DNA of 64,000 nt, taken from NCBI RefSeq assembly GCF_003665095.1, contig NZ_RCHV01000002.1, positions 2,662,001-2,726,000 on the forward strand. The letters run 5' to 3'. Positions 9,736-17,888 of the stretch are shown here, piece after piece; position 1 is the stretch's first letter; each line of letters starts with the position of its first letter. This DNA comes from Streptomyces sp. Z26. Lineage in GTDB: Bacteria; Actinomycetota; Actinomycetes; Streptomycetales; Streptomycetaceae. Below the pieces are notes generated by a model. The model saw only the letters and a list, made by a program, of their open reading frames with translations. It ran no database searches and was not told the origin of the DNA. The position numbers and the translations under genes are program-made.

Positions 9736-10959
9736 TCAGTCCCGGCGCCCGAAGAGGCGCCGCAGGCCCGTCCACGCCAGGTACGCCGCCGCCAGGGTGG
9801 CCGCGCCGACGGCCAGGTCCCCGTTGTCCCCGGCGGACTCGCCGTCCGCGTCGCCGCCGCCGCGCTTCTCGTCGGCCGCCTTGGCCTTGGCGGCCTGCTC
9901 CGAGAGGACCTCGTCCTCCAGCTCGACCGGCTCGACGTCGCTGGCCTCGCCCTCCGAGCCGAACATCAGGTACCGCCCGTCGAGCGTGAACGTGACGGAC
10001 TCGCCCTGCCGTTGCATCGGCACCCGTACCGTGTCGATCGGCTTCGGGCGCCCCTCGGCGGTCCAGCGGTACATCTCCGCGCCCATGTAGGTGCGCAGGA
10101 TCAGCCGGGTGCCGTCCGGGGAGAACGCGCCGTCGGTGGCCCATATCTCGGTGTCGCCGACCCGGCGGAAGGTGTTCACCCCGAACGTGCTCAGCTTCTC
10201 CGGGCCCGCGTAGACGCCGCCCTTGCCCTCCCGGTTCTTGCTCGCGACGTACACCCGGCCGGTCTTCGGGTGCACCATCAACGACTCGGCGTCGCGCGGC
10301 CCGTCGGCGTAGCGCACCGTGTAGCGGGTGGGGGTCAGCGTGGTGTCGCGGAGCTTCTTCGGCTCGGGGAAGCGGTAGATCCACACCTCGCTCCAGCGTC
10401 CGCCGAGGTTGTCCCCGATGTCGCCCACGTACAGGTCGCCGTCCGGGCCGAGGGAGATGCCCTCCACGTCGCGCGGCATGATGCCGCGCAGCGAGACGGT
10501 CGCGACGGTCTTCCCGGAGCGGCTGTCCACGGCGTAGACGTACGGGCCGTCCTCGCTGTCGTTGTGCGTCCAGTACACGCCGGGGTGCGCGCGGCTGGCG
10601 GCCAGGCCGCTGGACTCGGTGATCCGCGGGTCCTCGATGGTGAAGTCGTCGGGTCCGTCGGCCAGTGCCGGCCCGGCGGCGGCGACCCCCAGCAGCCCCA
10701 GTGCGGCCAGCGCGCCCGCAAGGGCGGCGGCCCGCCGCGCGCGGCGCCCGCCGCGCGGCTCCGCCGGGGCGGAACGGGCGTACGGCGTACGGGAGTCGGC
10801 GGCGCCGGGGCCGTACGGGCCGCCGGACGGGGCCGGGCCGTACGCGGCGGCTCGCGGGTCGTGCGGACGTCTGTGCCGGTCGCCGTACGGGCCGCCCGGA
10901 ACGCGGGCCCGGAGGGAACCGGCCCGGGGAGGGCCGGCCCGGAAGGAAGGTGCGCGCAT
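9736..10959 (-). CDS. secreted, membrane-anchored propeller-like protein
   Basis: 407 aa. A long, poorly ordered Pro/Gly/Arg-rich N-terminus (1-70) precedes a signal-like segment AALAGALAALGLLGVAAAGPALA (about 78-100). Residues 105-330 repeat strand motifs such as PGVYWTHNDSEDGPYVYAVD, GDLYVGDIGDN, GRVYVASKNREGKGGVYAG and DGAFSPDGTRLILRTY, which reads as a beta-propeller facing the outside. An Ala/Glu/Lys linker leads to a C-terminal membrane helix (about 382-402) and the RRLFGRRD anchor. Substrate or ligand is unknown. The true start may be internal, because ATG 10959 lacks a good ribosome site. Confidence 0.75.
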   Translation of the reverse strand: MRAPSFRAGPPRAGSLRARVPGGPYGDRHRRPHDPRAAAYGPAPSGGPYGPGAADSRTPYARSAPAEPRGGRRARRAAALAGALAALGLLGVAAAGPALADGPDDFTIEDPRITESSGLAASRAHPGVYWTHNDSEDGPYVYAVDSRSGKTVATVSLRGIMPRDVEGISLGPDGDLYVGDIGDNLGGRWSEVWIYRFPEPKKLRDTTLTPTRYTVRYADGPRDAESLMVHPKTGRVYVASKNREGKGGVYAGPEKLSTFGVNTFRRVGDTEIWATDGAFSPDGTRLILRTYMGAEMYRWTAEGRPKPIDTVRVPMQRQGESVTFTLDGRYLMFGSEGEASDVEPVELEDEVLSEQAAKAKAADEKRGGGDADGESAGDNGDLAVGAATLAAAYLAWTGLRRLFGRRD

Positions 10960-11035
10960 GCCGCAAGCCTGCCATCCCGGGCCGGGTGACCGGCATCATG
11001 TCGCCGGCCGTCCTCCGTTCCGGGAGGATGGCCCG

Positions 11036-11932
11036 ATGCGCATCATGTTCGTCGGTGACTCGATGACCGTCGGCAGCGCGGGCGACCTCACCTGGCGCTA
11101 CCGGATGTGGCAGCACCTCAACGCGACGCACGGCGGCCCGTACCGCATCGTCGGCCCCCGCACCGAACTGCACGAGGGCTCCGTCGCCTACGCCGACCCC
11201 GACTTCCCCGGGCACGCCCGGCGCCATCTCGCGGGCTGGGGCGAGGGGTGGCTGCATCTGGCGCCGCTCGTCGGGGACGCGGTGCGCCGCGCCAAGGCGG
11301 ACACGCTGCTGGTCTCCCTCGGCCTGATCGACCTGGGTTTCTACACGGACGTGCCGCAGACCACCGCGAACGTCCGCCGCTTCCTCGCCGAGGCGCGCGC
11401 CGCCAACCCGCGGGTACGCGCGGTGCTGCTGCCCGTCGCGCCCAACATCCGTGCCCTGACGGACGGTTCGTTCGCGGCGACGCGCGAGGAGTTCAACGAG
11501 CAGTTGGCGAAGACCGTCGCGGACCTGTCCACGCCGGGCGCCCCGCTGCTGCTGGCGTCGTCGCCCGCGGACTGGACGCCGGACCGCGACACGTACGACG
11601 GCACGCACCCGTCCGCCGAGGGCGAGCACCGGATGGCGGCGGCGTTCGCGGACGCGCTGCACCAGGGGTGGGGCGTGGGCGGACCGTACCGGGAGCCGTA
11701 CGGCGCGGGCACGTACGGCGGCGGGACGTACGGCGGCGGGTCGGGCGGCGACCCGTACGGCGCGGGGCCGGAGGCGTACGGGCGCGGGCGGCGGACGGAC
11801 GGGCGCGAGCGGGGCGGGCGGGGCGCGCGGCGGGGTCGCCGGGCGGCGCCCGGCGGGAAATCCGGCGGGCCGGAACGCACAGACGCGCCCGAACGGCGGC
11901 GCCGCGCGCGGGGGTTCGACTCTCGCGGCTGA
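11036..11932 (+). CDS. SGNH/GDSL-type hydrolase with low-complexity tail
   Basis: 298 aa. ATG 11036 follows GGGAGG by 8 nt. Block I is GDSMTVG with nucleophile S9, and block V is DGTHP with D188 and H191. Block III, normally GxND, reads GLID here (residues 96-99), so the oxyanion-hole Asn appears to be missing. No signal peptide is present. After residue 215 the sequence is a Tyr/Gly/Pro-rich repeat (PYGAGTYGGGTYGGG) and then an Arg-rich tail. Members of this superfamily are esterases or lipases; activity here is uncertain because of the block III change. Confidence 0.8.
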   Translation: MRIMFVGDSMTVGSAGDLTWRYRMWQHLNATHGGPYRIVGPRTELHEGSVAYADPDFPGHARRHLAGWGEGWLHLAPLVGDAVRRAKADTLLVSLGLIDLGFYTDVPQTTANVRRFLAEARAANPRVRAVLLPVAPNIRALTDGSFAATREEFNEQLAKTVADLSTPGAPLLLASSPADWTPDRDTYDGTHPSAEGEHRMAAAFADALHQGWGVGGPYREPYGAGTYGGGTYGGGSGGDPYGAGPEAYGRGRRTDGRERGGRGARRGRRAAPGGKSGGPERTDAPERRRRARGFDSRG

Positions 11933-12298
11933 CAACTTCCGCGCGGGGAGCGGGTGTTGGCCAAAGAAAACACCGGAGGCTCCCTTGTTTTCTGCCGTGC
12001 CCCGGGCCTCAATGTTCACCGTCGGCATGACGGCCCGTCAGTGCGCGCGGCCCGTACGGGGGTACGGACCCGTGGTCACCACGGCTCCCCGGCACGCCGG
12101 CACGGTGCGGCACCGCACGCGGCACACGTACCGCCCCGCAACACCCGTACCACCTGGCAACACCCGTACCACCTGCGTCACACGCGACACCCGTACCGCG
12201 CGCGGCACCCCGCACTCGCGTCACCACTGCACCCCCCAGCGCCGCGTCCCCGGACGCGGCGGCCCGGAAAGTCCCCCAACGACCGGAAGGCAGTCGGA
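11933..12298. other. 366-bp intergenic region with one inverted repeat
   Basis: AGAAAACA (11965-11972) and TGTTTTCT (11986-11993) form a perfect 8-bp inverted repeat with a 13-nt spacer, unusually A/T-rich for this DNA. It lies 33 bp after the SGNH gene and could be its terminator or an operator. The remaining 300 bp are rich in CACC/ACCCGTACC runs and must contain the promoter of the secreted-protein gene; I see no convincing -10/-35 pair. Confidence 0.45.
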
Positions 12299-12763
12299 AT
12301 GAAGCGGAACATCATCGGAATCGGTACGGCAGGCGCGGCGGCCCTCGCCCTGGGCGCGTTTGTCCTGGCACCCTCGGCCTCGGCCGTCGACCCCACCACC
12401 GCCACCATCCAGGCGGACTGCGGGAGCATCGGCTCCGGCGAGGTCAAGCTGGAGGCCACGCAGGACGGCACGGCGGCGACCATCACCCTCTCCTCCTCCG
12501 CGGTGAAGGTGCCGATCGCCATCCCGGCGAACTCGGTCGAGACGACCCTGACCCTCGCCAAGGCGGACGGCAGCGAGGTCACGTTCAGCGGCAACGCCAA
12601 CCCCGCCCTCAACTCCGGCGACGACGTGAACTCCGGTCCGCTGGCCGGCACCGTCGCCGCGGGCGACTCGCTGGAGGCCAAGTCCGCCACCATCAAGGTG
12701 CTGGGCCTCACGGTGAACTGCACCGGCACGTCGGCGCAGGACCCGGGTCCGTTCACCTTCTGA
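12299..12763 (+). CDS. small secreted protein of unknown function
   Basis: 154 aa. ATG 12299 follows GGAAGG. Residues 1-29 (MKRNIIGIGTAGAAALALGAFVLAPSASA) form a clear Sec signal peptide with cleavage after ASA. The mature protein is about 125 aa, predicted all-beta, acidic, and contains two cysteines, C41 (QADCGS) and C141 (VNCTGT), well placed for a disulfide tying the ends of a beta-sandwich. No domain is recognised. It is monocistronic with a strong terminator behind it. Confidence 0.8.
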   Translation: MKRNIIGIGTAGAAALALGAFVLAPSASAVDPTTATIQADCGSIGSGEVKLEATQDGTAATITLSSSAVKVPIAIPANSVETTLTLAKADGSEVTFSGNANPALNSGDDVNSGPLAGTVAAGDSLEAKSATIKVLGLTVNCTGTSAQDPGPFTF

Positions 12764-12797
12764 CCTGACGCACGACCGCCCCGCACACGGCTGACGG

Positions 12798-12829
12798 CGC
12801 GGGCACCCGGCACCGACCGGGTGCCCGCG
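12798..12829. terminator. bidirectional terminator
   Basis: CGCGGGCACCCGG (12798-12810) pairs perfectly with CCGGGTGCCCGCG (12817-12829) around loop CACCGA, between convergent stops at 12763 (+) and 12955 (-). Confidence 0.75.
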
Positions 12830-12954
12830 ACCGCGGCCGCACCGGCGCCCGTACGGCGTGCGCGTACGGGGGCGGTCGGCGCGGTGCCATCCGGCCGGTG
12901 GCATCGCACCGCCCCCGCCCCGCGCCCGCCTCCGCTCGTCGCGGACGGGTCACC

Positions 12955-13944
12955 TCACCAGGCGAACGCCTCGGGGGACGGACCGGGGCCGGGGAAGATC
13001 TCGTCCAGACCCGTCAACAGCTCCTCGCCCAGCTCCAGTTCGAGGGCGCGCAACGCCGAGTCCAGCTGCTCCCGCGTACGGGGGCCGACGATCGGGCCGG
13101 TGACGCCGGGCCGGGTCAGCAGCCAGGCGAGCGCCGCTTCGCCGGGCTCCAGGCCGTGGTCGTCGAGGAGGTTCTCGTACGACTGGATCTTCTCGCGCGT
13201 CCCGGGGTCGTCGAGCGCGTCGGCGGCGCGGCCGCTCGCCCGGCGCCCCCGCGTGGCCTCCTTCTTGAGGACGCCGCCGAGCAGCCCGCCGTGCAGCGGG
13301 GACCAGGGGATGACACCGAGGCCGTAGTCCCGCGCCGCAGGGACGACCTCCATCTCGGCGCGGCGCTCCGCGAGGTTGTAGAGGCACTGCTCGCTGACCA
13401 GGCCCACGCGGCCGTGCCGGGCGGCCAGTTCGTTGGCCTGGGCGATCTTGTAGCCGGGGAAGTTGGACGAACCGGCGTAGAGGATCTTGCCCTGCCGGAC
13501 CAGTACGTCGATCGCCTGCCAGATCTCCTCGAACGGCGTGGACCGGTCGATGTGGTGGAACTGGTACACGTCGATGTAGTCGGTCCGGAGCCGCTGGAGG
13601 GAGGCGTCCACGGCCCGGCGGATGTTCACGGCGGAGAGCTTGTCGTGGTTGGGCCAGACCTCGCCGTCGCCCGCCATGTTCCCGTACACCTTGGTGGCGA
13701 GGACCGTCCGGTCGCGCCGCCCGCCGCCCTGGGCGAACCAGGAGCCGACGATCTCCTCGGTGCGGCCCTTGTTCTCACCCCAGCCGTAGACGTTCGCCGT
13801 GTCGAAGAAGTTCAGCCCGGCGTCGTGGGCGGCGTCCATGATGCCGTGGCTGGTGGGTTCGTCTGTCTGCGGACCGAAGTTCATCGTGCCGAGAACGAGT
13901 CGGCTGACCTTGAGTCCGGTGCGTCCGAGCTGCGTGTACTCCAT
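12955..13944 (-). CDS. aldo/keto reductase
   Basis: 329 aa NAD(P)H-dependent oxidoreductase of the (beta/alpha)8 AKR superfamily. The catalytic tetrad is visible: D48 and Y53 in FFDTANVYG, K85 in VLATKVYG and H130 in YQFHHID. Cofactor residues follow at the C-terminus (GPIVGPRTREQLD). The N-terminus MEYTQLGRTGLKVSRLVLGTMNFG is the YghZ/Tas-like class that reduces aldehydes. The substrate cannot be inferred. It is a single gene with ATG 13944. Confidence 0.92.
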   Translation of the reverse strand: MEYTQLGRTGLKVSRLVLGTMNFGPQTDEPTSHGIMDAAHDAGLNFFDTANVYGWGENKGRTEEIVGSWFAQGGGRRDRTVLATKVYGNMAGDGEVWPNHDKLSAVNIRRAVDASLQRLRTDYIDVYQFHHIDRSTPFEEIWQAIDVLVRQGKILYAGSSNFPGYKIAQANELAARHGRVGLVSEQCLYNLAERRAEMEVVPAARDYGLGVIPWSPLHGGLLGGVLKKEATRGRRASGRAADALDDPGTREKIQSYENLLDDHGLEPGEAALAWLLTRPGVTGPIVGPRTREQLDSALRALELELGEELLTGLDEIFPGPGPSPEAFAW

Positions 13945-14100
13945 GTCGGCAAGCCAACGCCTTCGAGCGTGCTCCAGGCAAGGGCATCGGGCGGCGCGGC
14001 CGGGGGTCGTCCTCGTGGGGCCGGGCGGGCACGCGTACGGGCGCGGCGGGCCGGACCGTACGGGCCGAGGGTGGGCTCGTCGGACGGGGGCGGCGCGGGG

Positions 14101-14190
14101 TCAGCCGCCGAAGGCGGCGGCGACGGCCACCACGAGGAACAGCATGACGAGCGCGCCGCTGACGATCCGGATTCGGGTCTTCGCATTCAC
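14101..14190 (-). CDS. 29-aa single-pass membrane peptide
   Basis: GTG 14190 to TGA 14101 encodes VNAKTRIRIVSGALVMLFLV followed by AVAAAFGG: a short basic head (K4, R6, R8) and one hydrophobic helix. GGGGGC precedes the start. It sits 22 bp downstream of thpR on the same strand, so it could be the last gene of the marR-MFS-thpR operon. Evidence is composition and position only. Confidence 0.5.
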   Translation of the reverse strand: MNAKTRIRIVSGALVMLFLVVAVAAAFGG

Positions 14191-14212
14191 GCCCCCACCG
14201 TAACCGGGGTGC

Positions 14213-14800
14213 TCAGCCGCCCAGCCGCCAGGCCGCCGCCGTACGGTAACGGGGCCGCCCACCAGGCACGTCGCCCCCGTCCACGGGGAGGCTGCGGACG
14301 AGCGCCAGCTCCCCGGCCGTCCAGGGCGTGCCACGGAAGGCGGCCAGCGCGTCCACGTACGGCGCGACACCTCCCGTACCTCTGGCACCTCCCGTACCGC
14401 CGGGCGTGCTCCGCGCCAGCGTGAGGTGCGCGCGGAACGGGCGGTCGTCCATGGGGAGTCCGCTCTCCCGGCCGACCGCCGAGGCCGCCGCCGCCAGCTC
14501 CGCCAGCCGCCCGTCCCCGGTGGCGACGCCCGCCCACAGCACGCGCTCCCCGAAGCGGCCCGCCCCGGCGACGCGCACCGTGGGCGGGCGGGCGTCCGCG
14601 GCGGCGCGGGCGAGGCGGCGTTCCAGCGCGGGGCGTACGGGCGCGGGCACCTCGCCGTAGAAGGCGAGGGTGACGTGCCAGTCCGCGCGGTGCGTCCAGC
14701 GGGGCCGGTCCGCGCCGGGCGGGGCGGGGAGCGCGTCGAGGGCGGCGGCGAGTTCGGCGACTGCGGCGGGCGGGGGCAGCAGGGCGGCGAAGAGCCTCAC
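14213..14800 (-). CDS. thpR: RNA 2',3'-cyclic phosphodiesterase (2H family)
   Basis: 195 aa, usual length for the LigT/ThpR family. The two catalytic HxTx motifs are H42-V-T-L (WHVTLAFYG) and H125-L-T-L (FRAHLTLAR). The family hydrolyses 2',3'-cyclic phosphates at RNA ends. GTG 14800 overlaps the MFS stop codon (GTGA, 14797-14800), giving translational coupling; the protein then begins RLFAALLPPPAAV, matching the family start. Confidence 0.9.
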   Translation of the reverse strand: MRLFAALLPPPAAVAELAAALDALPAPPGADRPRWTHRADWHVTLAFYGEVPAPVRPALERRLARAAADARPPTVRVAGAGRFGERVLWAGVATGDGRLAELAAAASAVGRESGLPMDDRPFRAHLTLARSTPGGTGGARGTGGVAPYVDALAAFRGTPWTAGELALVRSLPVDGGDVPGGRPRYRTAAAWRLGG

Positions 14801-16488
14801 GCGGACAACCTGCCCGCCGTACGCCGCTCCCGGCCCGGCCCCGCGTCCGTCGCCACCTCGTCCGTCTCCACCGCGTCCGTACCGGCGGCCTCCGGCGCCT
14901 CGCGCGGCTCGAACACCACGCCCCGGCCACCGCCGGGCCCGCGCCCGACCCGTACGCGTACCCGCAGCCCGCTCGCCCGCGCCAGCGCGAAGCCCACCGC
15001 CACCGCGACCGCCGCCGAGATGAACGCGCCCGCCAGCAGCCCGGCGCGCGGGCCGTACGAGTCGGTGATCCAGCCCATGAGCGGGCCGCCGATGGGGGTG
15101 CCGCCGACGAACACCATCATGTAGAGGCTCATCACCCGCCCCCGCATCACCGGATCGGAGGCGAGCTGCACGCTGGCGTTCGCCGTGACGTTGAACGTGA
15201 GCCCCATCGCGCCCGCGGGCAGCATCAGCGCCGCGAACAGCCAGAACCACGGCGTGACCGCCGCCAGCCCCAGCAGCAGCCCGAACAGCACCGCCGCGCC
15301 GACCATCAGCCGCATGCTGGACGACGAGCGCCGCGCGGCGAGCAGCGCGCCGGTGACGGAGCCGACCGCCATCAACGTGTTGAGCAGCCCGTACGTCCCC
15401 GCGCCCGAGTCGAAGACCCGGTCGGTGAACGCGGTGAGCCAGATCGGGAAGTTGTAGCCGAACGTGCCGACGAAGCCGACGAGGACGATGGGCCACAGCA
15501 GCTCGGGGTGCGTCCGCACGTAGCTCAGACCCTCGCGCAGCTGGCCCTTCGTACGGGGTGCCCGTTCCGTCGGGTGCATCTCGTCCGTACGCATCAGCAG
15601 CAGCCCGGCGAGCGGCGCCAGGAACGACAGCCCGTTCAGCAGGAACGCCCAGCCGCTGCCCACGGCGGTGATGAGGACACCGGCGACGGCGGGGCCGACG
15701 AGGCGGGCGCTCTGGAAGTTGGCGGAGTTGAGGGAGACGGCGTTGCGCAGCTGGTCGGGGCCGACCAGCTCCGCGACGAACGTCTGCCGCGTCGGGTTGT
15801 CGACGACGGTGGCGAGGCCGAGGGCGAAGGCGAGCACGTAGACGTGGGTGACGTGCACGTGGCCGCTGAGGGTAAGCGCCGCCAGTACGAGCCCGGTGAG
15901 GCCCATGGCGGACTGGGTGACGAGCAGCACCTTCCGCTTGGCGCACCGGTCGGCGATGACGCCGCCCCACAGGCCGAACAGCAGCATCGGCAGGAACTGG
16001 AGCGCGGTCGTGACGCCGACGGCGGTGGCGGAGCCGGTGAGGCTGAGGACCAGCCAGTCCTGGGCGATGCGCTGCATCCAGGTGCCGGTGTTGGACACGG
16101 CCTGGCCGAGGGCGAAGATCCGGTAGTTCCGGATGCGCAGGGAGCTGAACATCGAGGTGCGGGTGGCGGCCGGGGCGTCCGGCCCACCGGCACCGGCGTC
16201 GCTCGTACCGCCGTCGCTCGTGCCGCCGGTGTCCGACGGGTCGGCCGGGGCGCCGGGCGGCGGTGCGCCCGTACGGTCACGGGGTGCGGGTACGGGTGCG
16301 GGTGCGGAGTCCTCTCCGTGGCCCGGACTCAACGGCGCTTCGCCTCCTTCTGCTGCGGTGCTCGTCCTCGTACGGTGCCGTGCGCGGTGGTGCCTTCTCG
16401 TACGTCCTCCTCGGTGCGGGGCCTCGGGTACGTGGGTGGGTGCGGGTGCGGGCCCGGGGTGCGGGGGTACGCCCGCCCGCGGGCTCAC
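14797..16488 (-). CDS. MFS transporter
   Basis: 563 aa from GTG 16488, which overlaps the marR stop by four bases (GTGA). The first about 110 residues are Pro/Arg/Thr-rich and disordered. From FSSLRIRNYRIFALGQAVSN onwards it is a typical 12-helix DHA3-type major facilitator; the A-like motif is GGVIADRCAKRKVLL. A later ATG at MFSSLRIRNYRIF would remove the disordered head and give the usual family length. Coupling to a MarR repressor suggests a drug-responsive exporter. Confidence 0.85.
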   Translation of the reverse strand: MSPRAGVPPHPGPAPAPTHVPEAPHRGGRTRRHHRARHRTRTSTAAEGGEAPLSPGHGEDSAPAPVPAPRDRTGAPPPGAPADPSDTGGTSDGGTSDAGAGGPDAPAATRTSMFSSLRIRNYRIFALGQAVSNTGTWMQRIAQDWLVLSLTGSATAVGVTTALQFLPMLLFGLWGGVIADRCAKRKVLLVTQSAMGLTGLVLAALTLSGHVHVTHVYVLAFALGLATVVDNPTRQTFVAELVGPDQLRNAVSLNSANFQSARLVGPAVAGVLITAVGSGWAFLLNGLSFLAPLAGLLLMRTDEMHPTERAPRTKGQLREGLSYVRTHPELLWPIVLVGFVGTFGYNFPIWLTAFTDRVFDSGAGTYGLLNTLMAVGSVTGALLAARRSSSSMRLMVGAAVLFGLLLGLAAVTPWFWLFAALMLPAGAMGLTFNVTANASVQLASDPVMRGRVMSLYMMVFVGGTPIGGPLMGWITDSYGPRAGLLAGAFISAAVAVAVGFALARASGLRVRVRVGRGPGGGRGVVFEPREAPEAAGTDAVETDEVATDAGPGRERRTAGRLSA

Positions 16489-16949
16489 AGGTGCGCGAGC
16501 TTCTCCAGTACGGGCGCCGCGTCGCGCAGCTTCGCCCACTCGTCGTCGTCCAGCTGCCCGGCCAGCTCCGCGAGCCAGGCGTTCCGCTTGGTGCGGCTCG
16601 CGGCGAGCATGGACTCGGCGCGTTCGGTCTGGGTGACCACCTTCTGACGGCGGTCGTCGGGGTGCGGCCCGAGGCGTACGAGGCCCTTGGCCTCCAGCAT
16701 CGCGACGATGCGGGTCATCGACGGCGGCTGTACGTGTTCCTTGCGGGCCAGCTCGCTGGGGGTGGCCGAGCCGCAGCGGGCCAGGGTGCCGAGCACCGAC
16801 ATCTCGGTGGGGCTCAGCGACTCGTCGACCCGCTGGTGCCGGAGGCGTCTGGAGAGACGCATCACGGCGGTGCGGAGCGAGTTCACGGCGGCGTCGTCGT
16901 CGCCAGGGGCGCCTGCGGTCGGTTCCGGCATTTGTTTAGCGTAACTCAT
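16485..16949 (-). CDS. MarR family transcriptional regulator
   Basis: 154 aa from ATG 16949 (MSYAKQMPEPT). ATG 16931 (MPEPTAG) is a serious alternative: it lies just after the symmetric sequence and would leave the operator out of the coding region. The winged helix-turn-helix is complete: LSPTEMSVLGTLARCG, PSELARKEHVQPPSMTRIVAML, then the wing LVRLGPHPDDRRQKVVTQT. The DxR wing motif is DDRR. Flanking helices give the dimer. It should repress its own operon and the coupled MFS gene. Confidence 0.9.
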   Translation of the reverse strand: MSYAKQMPEPTAGAPGDDDAAVNSLRTAVMRLSRRLRHQRVDESLSPTEMSVLGTLARCGSATPSELARKEHVQPPSMTRIVAMLEAKGLVRLGPHPDDRRQKVVTQTERAESMLAASRTKRNAWLAELAGQLDDDEWAKLRDAAPVLEKLAHL

Positions 16950-16964
16950 TACCCCGGCTAACAA
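16932..16964. promoter_or_regulatory. candidate MarR operator and marR promoter
   Basis: TTGTTTAGC (16932-16940) and GGCTAACAA (16956-16964) are an imperfect inverted repeat, with GTAACTCATTAC (16941-16952) symmetric between them. It is markedly A/T-rich and overlaps the translation start, as autoregulated marR operators usually do. Confidence 0.55.
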
Positions 16965-17093
16965 CCACCCCCGGTGAGCAGCCCCGTTCCCCCCGGAGCG
17001 CCGCCCGGCGGCCCAAACCCCGCGTCACACCTTCGGGTGAGGTCGCACAGAAAAGCACCCCGGCGCTCCCGGATCGGCGGGGACGGTGGGTGC

Positions 17094-17318
17094 ATGACAT
17101 CTACGGTGCTCAGCCTGCGCGTGGACAGCGAGCTGCTCGACCGGCTCCACGGCCACGCCGCCAAACGCGGCATGAGTGTCCAGGACTACGTGGTCCGGAC
17201 GCTCGTCAGGGACGACTTCGACGAACGGTTCCACACCGCCGTCGAGGAGACGGAACGGTTCTACGGGGCGGACGCGCCGCCGCACGCCACACCGCCGCCC
17301 TCGGCCCGGCGGACCTGA
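17094..17318 (+). CDS. small ribbon-helix-helix protein
   Basis: 74 aa from ATG 17094, with GGTGGG upstream. Residues 3-45 give the RHH fold: strand STVLSLRVD, helix ELLDRLHGHAAKRG, turn MSVQ, helix DYVVRTLVRD. The rest (FDERFHTAVEETERFYG) is an antitoxin-like tail. No toxin gene follows; the next gene, 185 bp away, is a DUF2530 membrane protein. It is therefore either an orphan antitoxin or a small regulator. Confidence 0.75.
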   Translation: MTSTVLSLRVDSELLDRLHGHAAKRGMSVQDYVVRTLVRDDFDERFHTAVEETERFYGADAPPHATPPPSARRT

Positions 17319-17451
17319 CACCGCCGGGCCCCGGGACTTCGCGGGCTTTCGGCCCTTCCCGGGACCGGTGCCTCCAGGCCCGAGACCGTCGGGGTGGCGG
17401 GGATCGATAGGCTGGGTGGAGGACGCGAGCCGCGACCCGGCCCGGACACCG

Positions 17452-17483
17452 CCCGCAGCCCCGCAGCCCCGCAGCCCCGCAGC
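17452..17483 (+). repeat. 4 x CCCGCAGC tandem repeat in a 5' leader
   Basis: Four perfect 8-bp copies (17452-17483) lie between a TAGGCT box at 17408-17413 and the ribosome site AAGGAG of the DUF2530 gene, so they fall in its predicted leader. Confidence 0.8.
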
Positions 17484-17503
17484 CCGACGAAGGAGCCGGT
17501 TCG

Positions 17504-17839
17504 ATGGGCCTCATCAGCAAGTGGACCGACGGCGGGCGCGTGGCCCCCGAGCCGCTGGAGGGCGACGTCGTCCGCACCGTGCGGATCGGCACGGCGGTGT
17601 GGTGCGTGCTGCTCGTCGTCCAGCTCCCCTTCTACGGCTGGATCTCCGACCACGGCCACACGTGGTGGCTCGGCACGTGCGCGGTCGGCATCGCGCTGGG
17701 ACTGTTCGGCCTCTGGTACGTGGTGCGGCGCGAGCGCGCCCTCGCCGCCTCGGCGGCGGACGGGGACGCGGCGGACGGGGACACGGCGGAGGGGTCGGCG
17801 GCGGTCCCCGGAGCGGAGCCCGGGGACGGACCGGCGTAG
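17504..17839 (+). CDS. DUF2530 membrane protein
   Basis: 111 aa. ATG 17504 has AAGGAG 8 nt upstream. The N-terminal cytoplasmic segment (MGLISKWTDGGRVAPEPLEGD) is followed by two membrane helices, about 26-46 (IGTAVWCVLLVVQLPFYGWI) and 55-73 (LGTCAVGIALGLFGLWYVV), then RRER and an acidic Gly/Ala tail. The pattern matches DUF2530, a family restricted to Actinobacteria and of unknown role. A TAGGCT promoter box about 90 bp upstream implies a leader containing the tandem repeat. Confidence 0.85.
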   Translation: MGLISKWTDGGRVAPEPLEGDVVRTVRIGTAVWCVLLVVQLPFYGWISDHGHTWWLGTCAVGIALGLFGLWYVVRRERALAASAADGDAADGDTAEGSAAVPGAEPGDGPA

Positions 17840-17888
17840 CCCGCCCCCGTTCCCGTAGGTCGGACCCGTACCGTTCCGCCCCCGCGGG

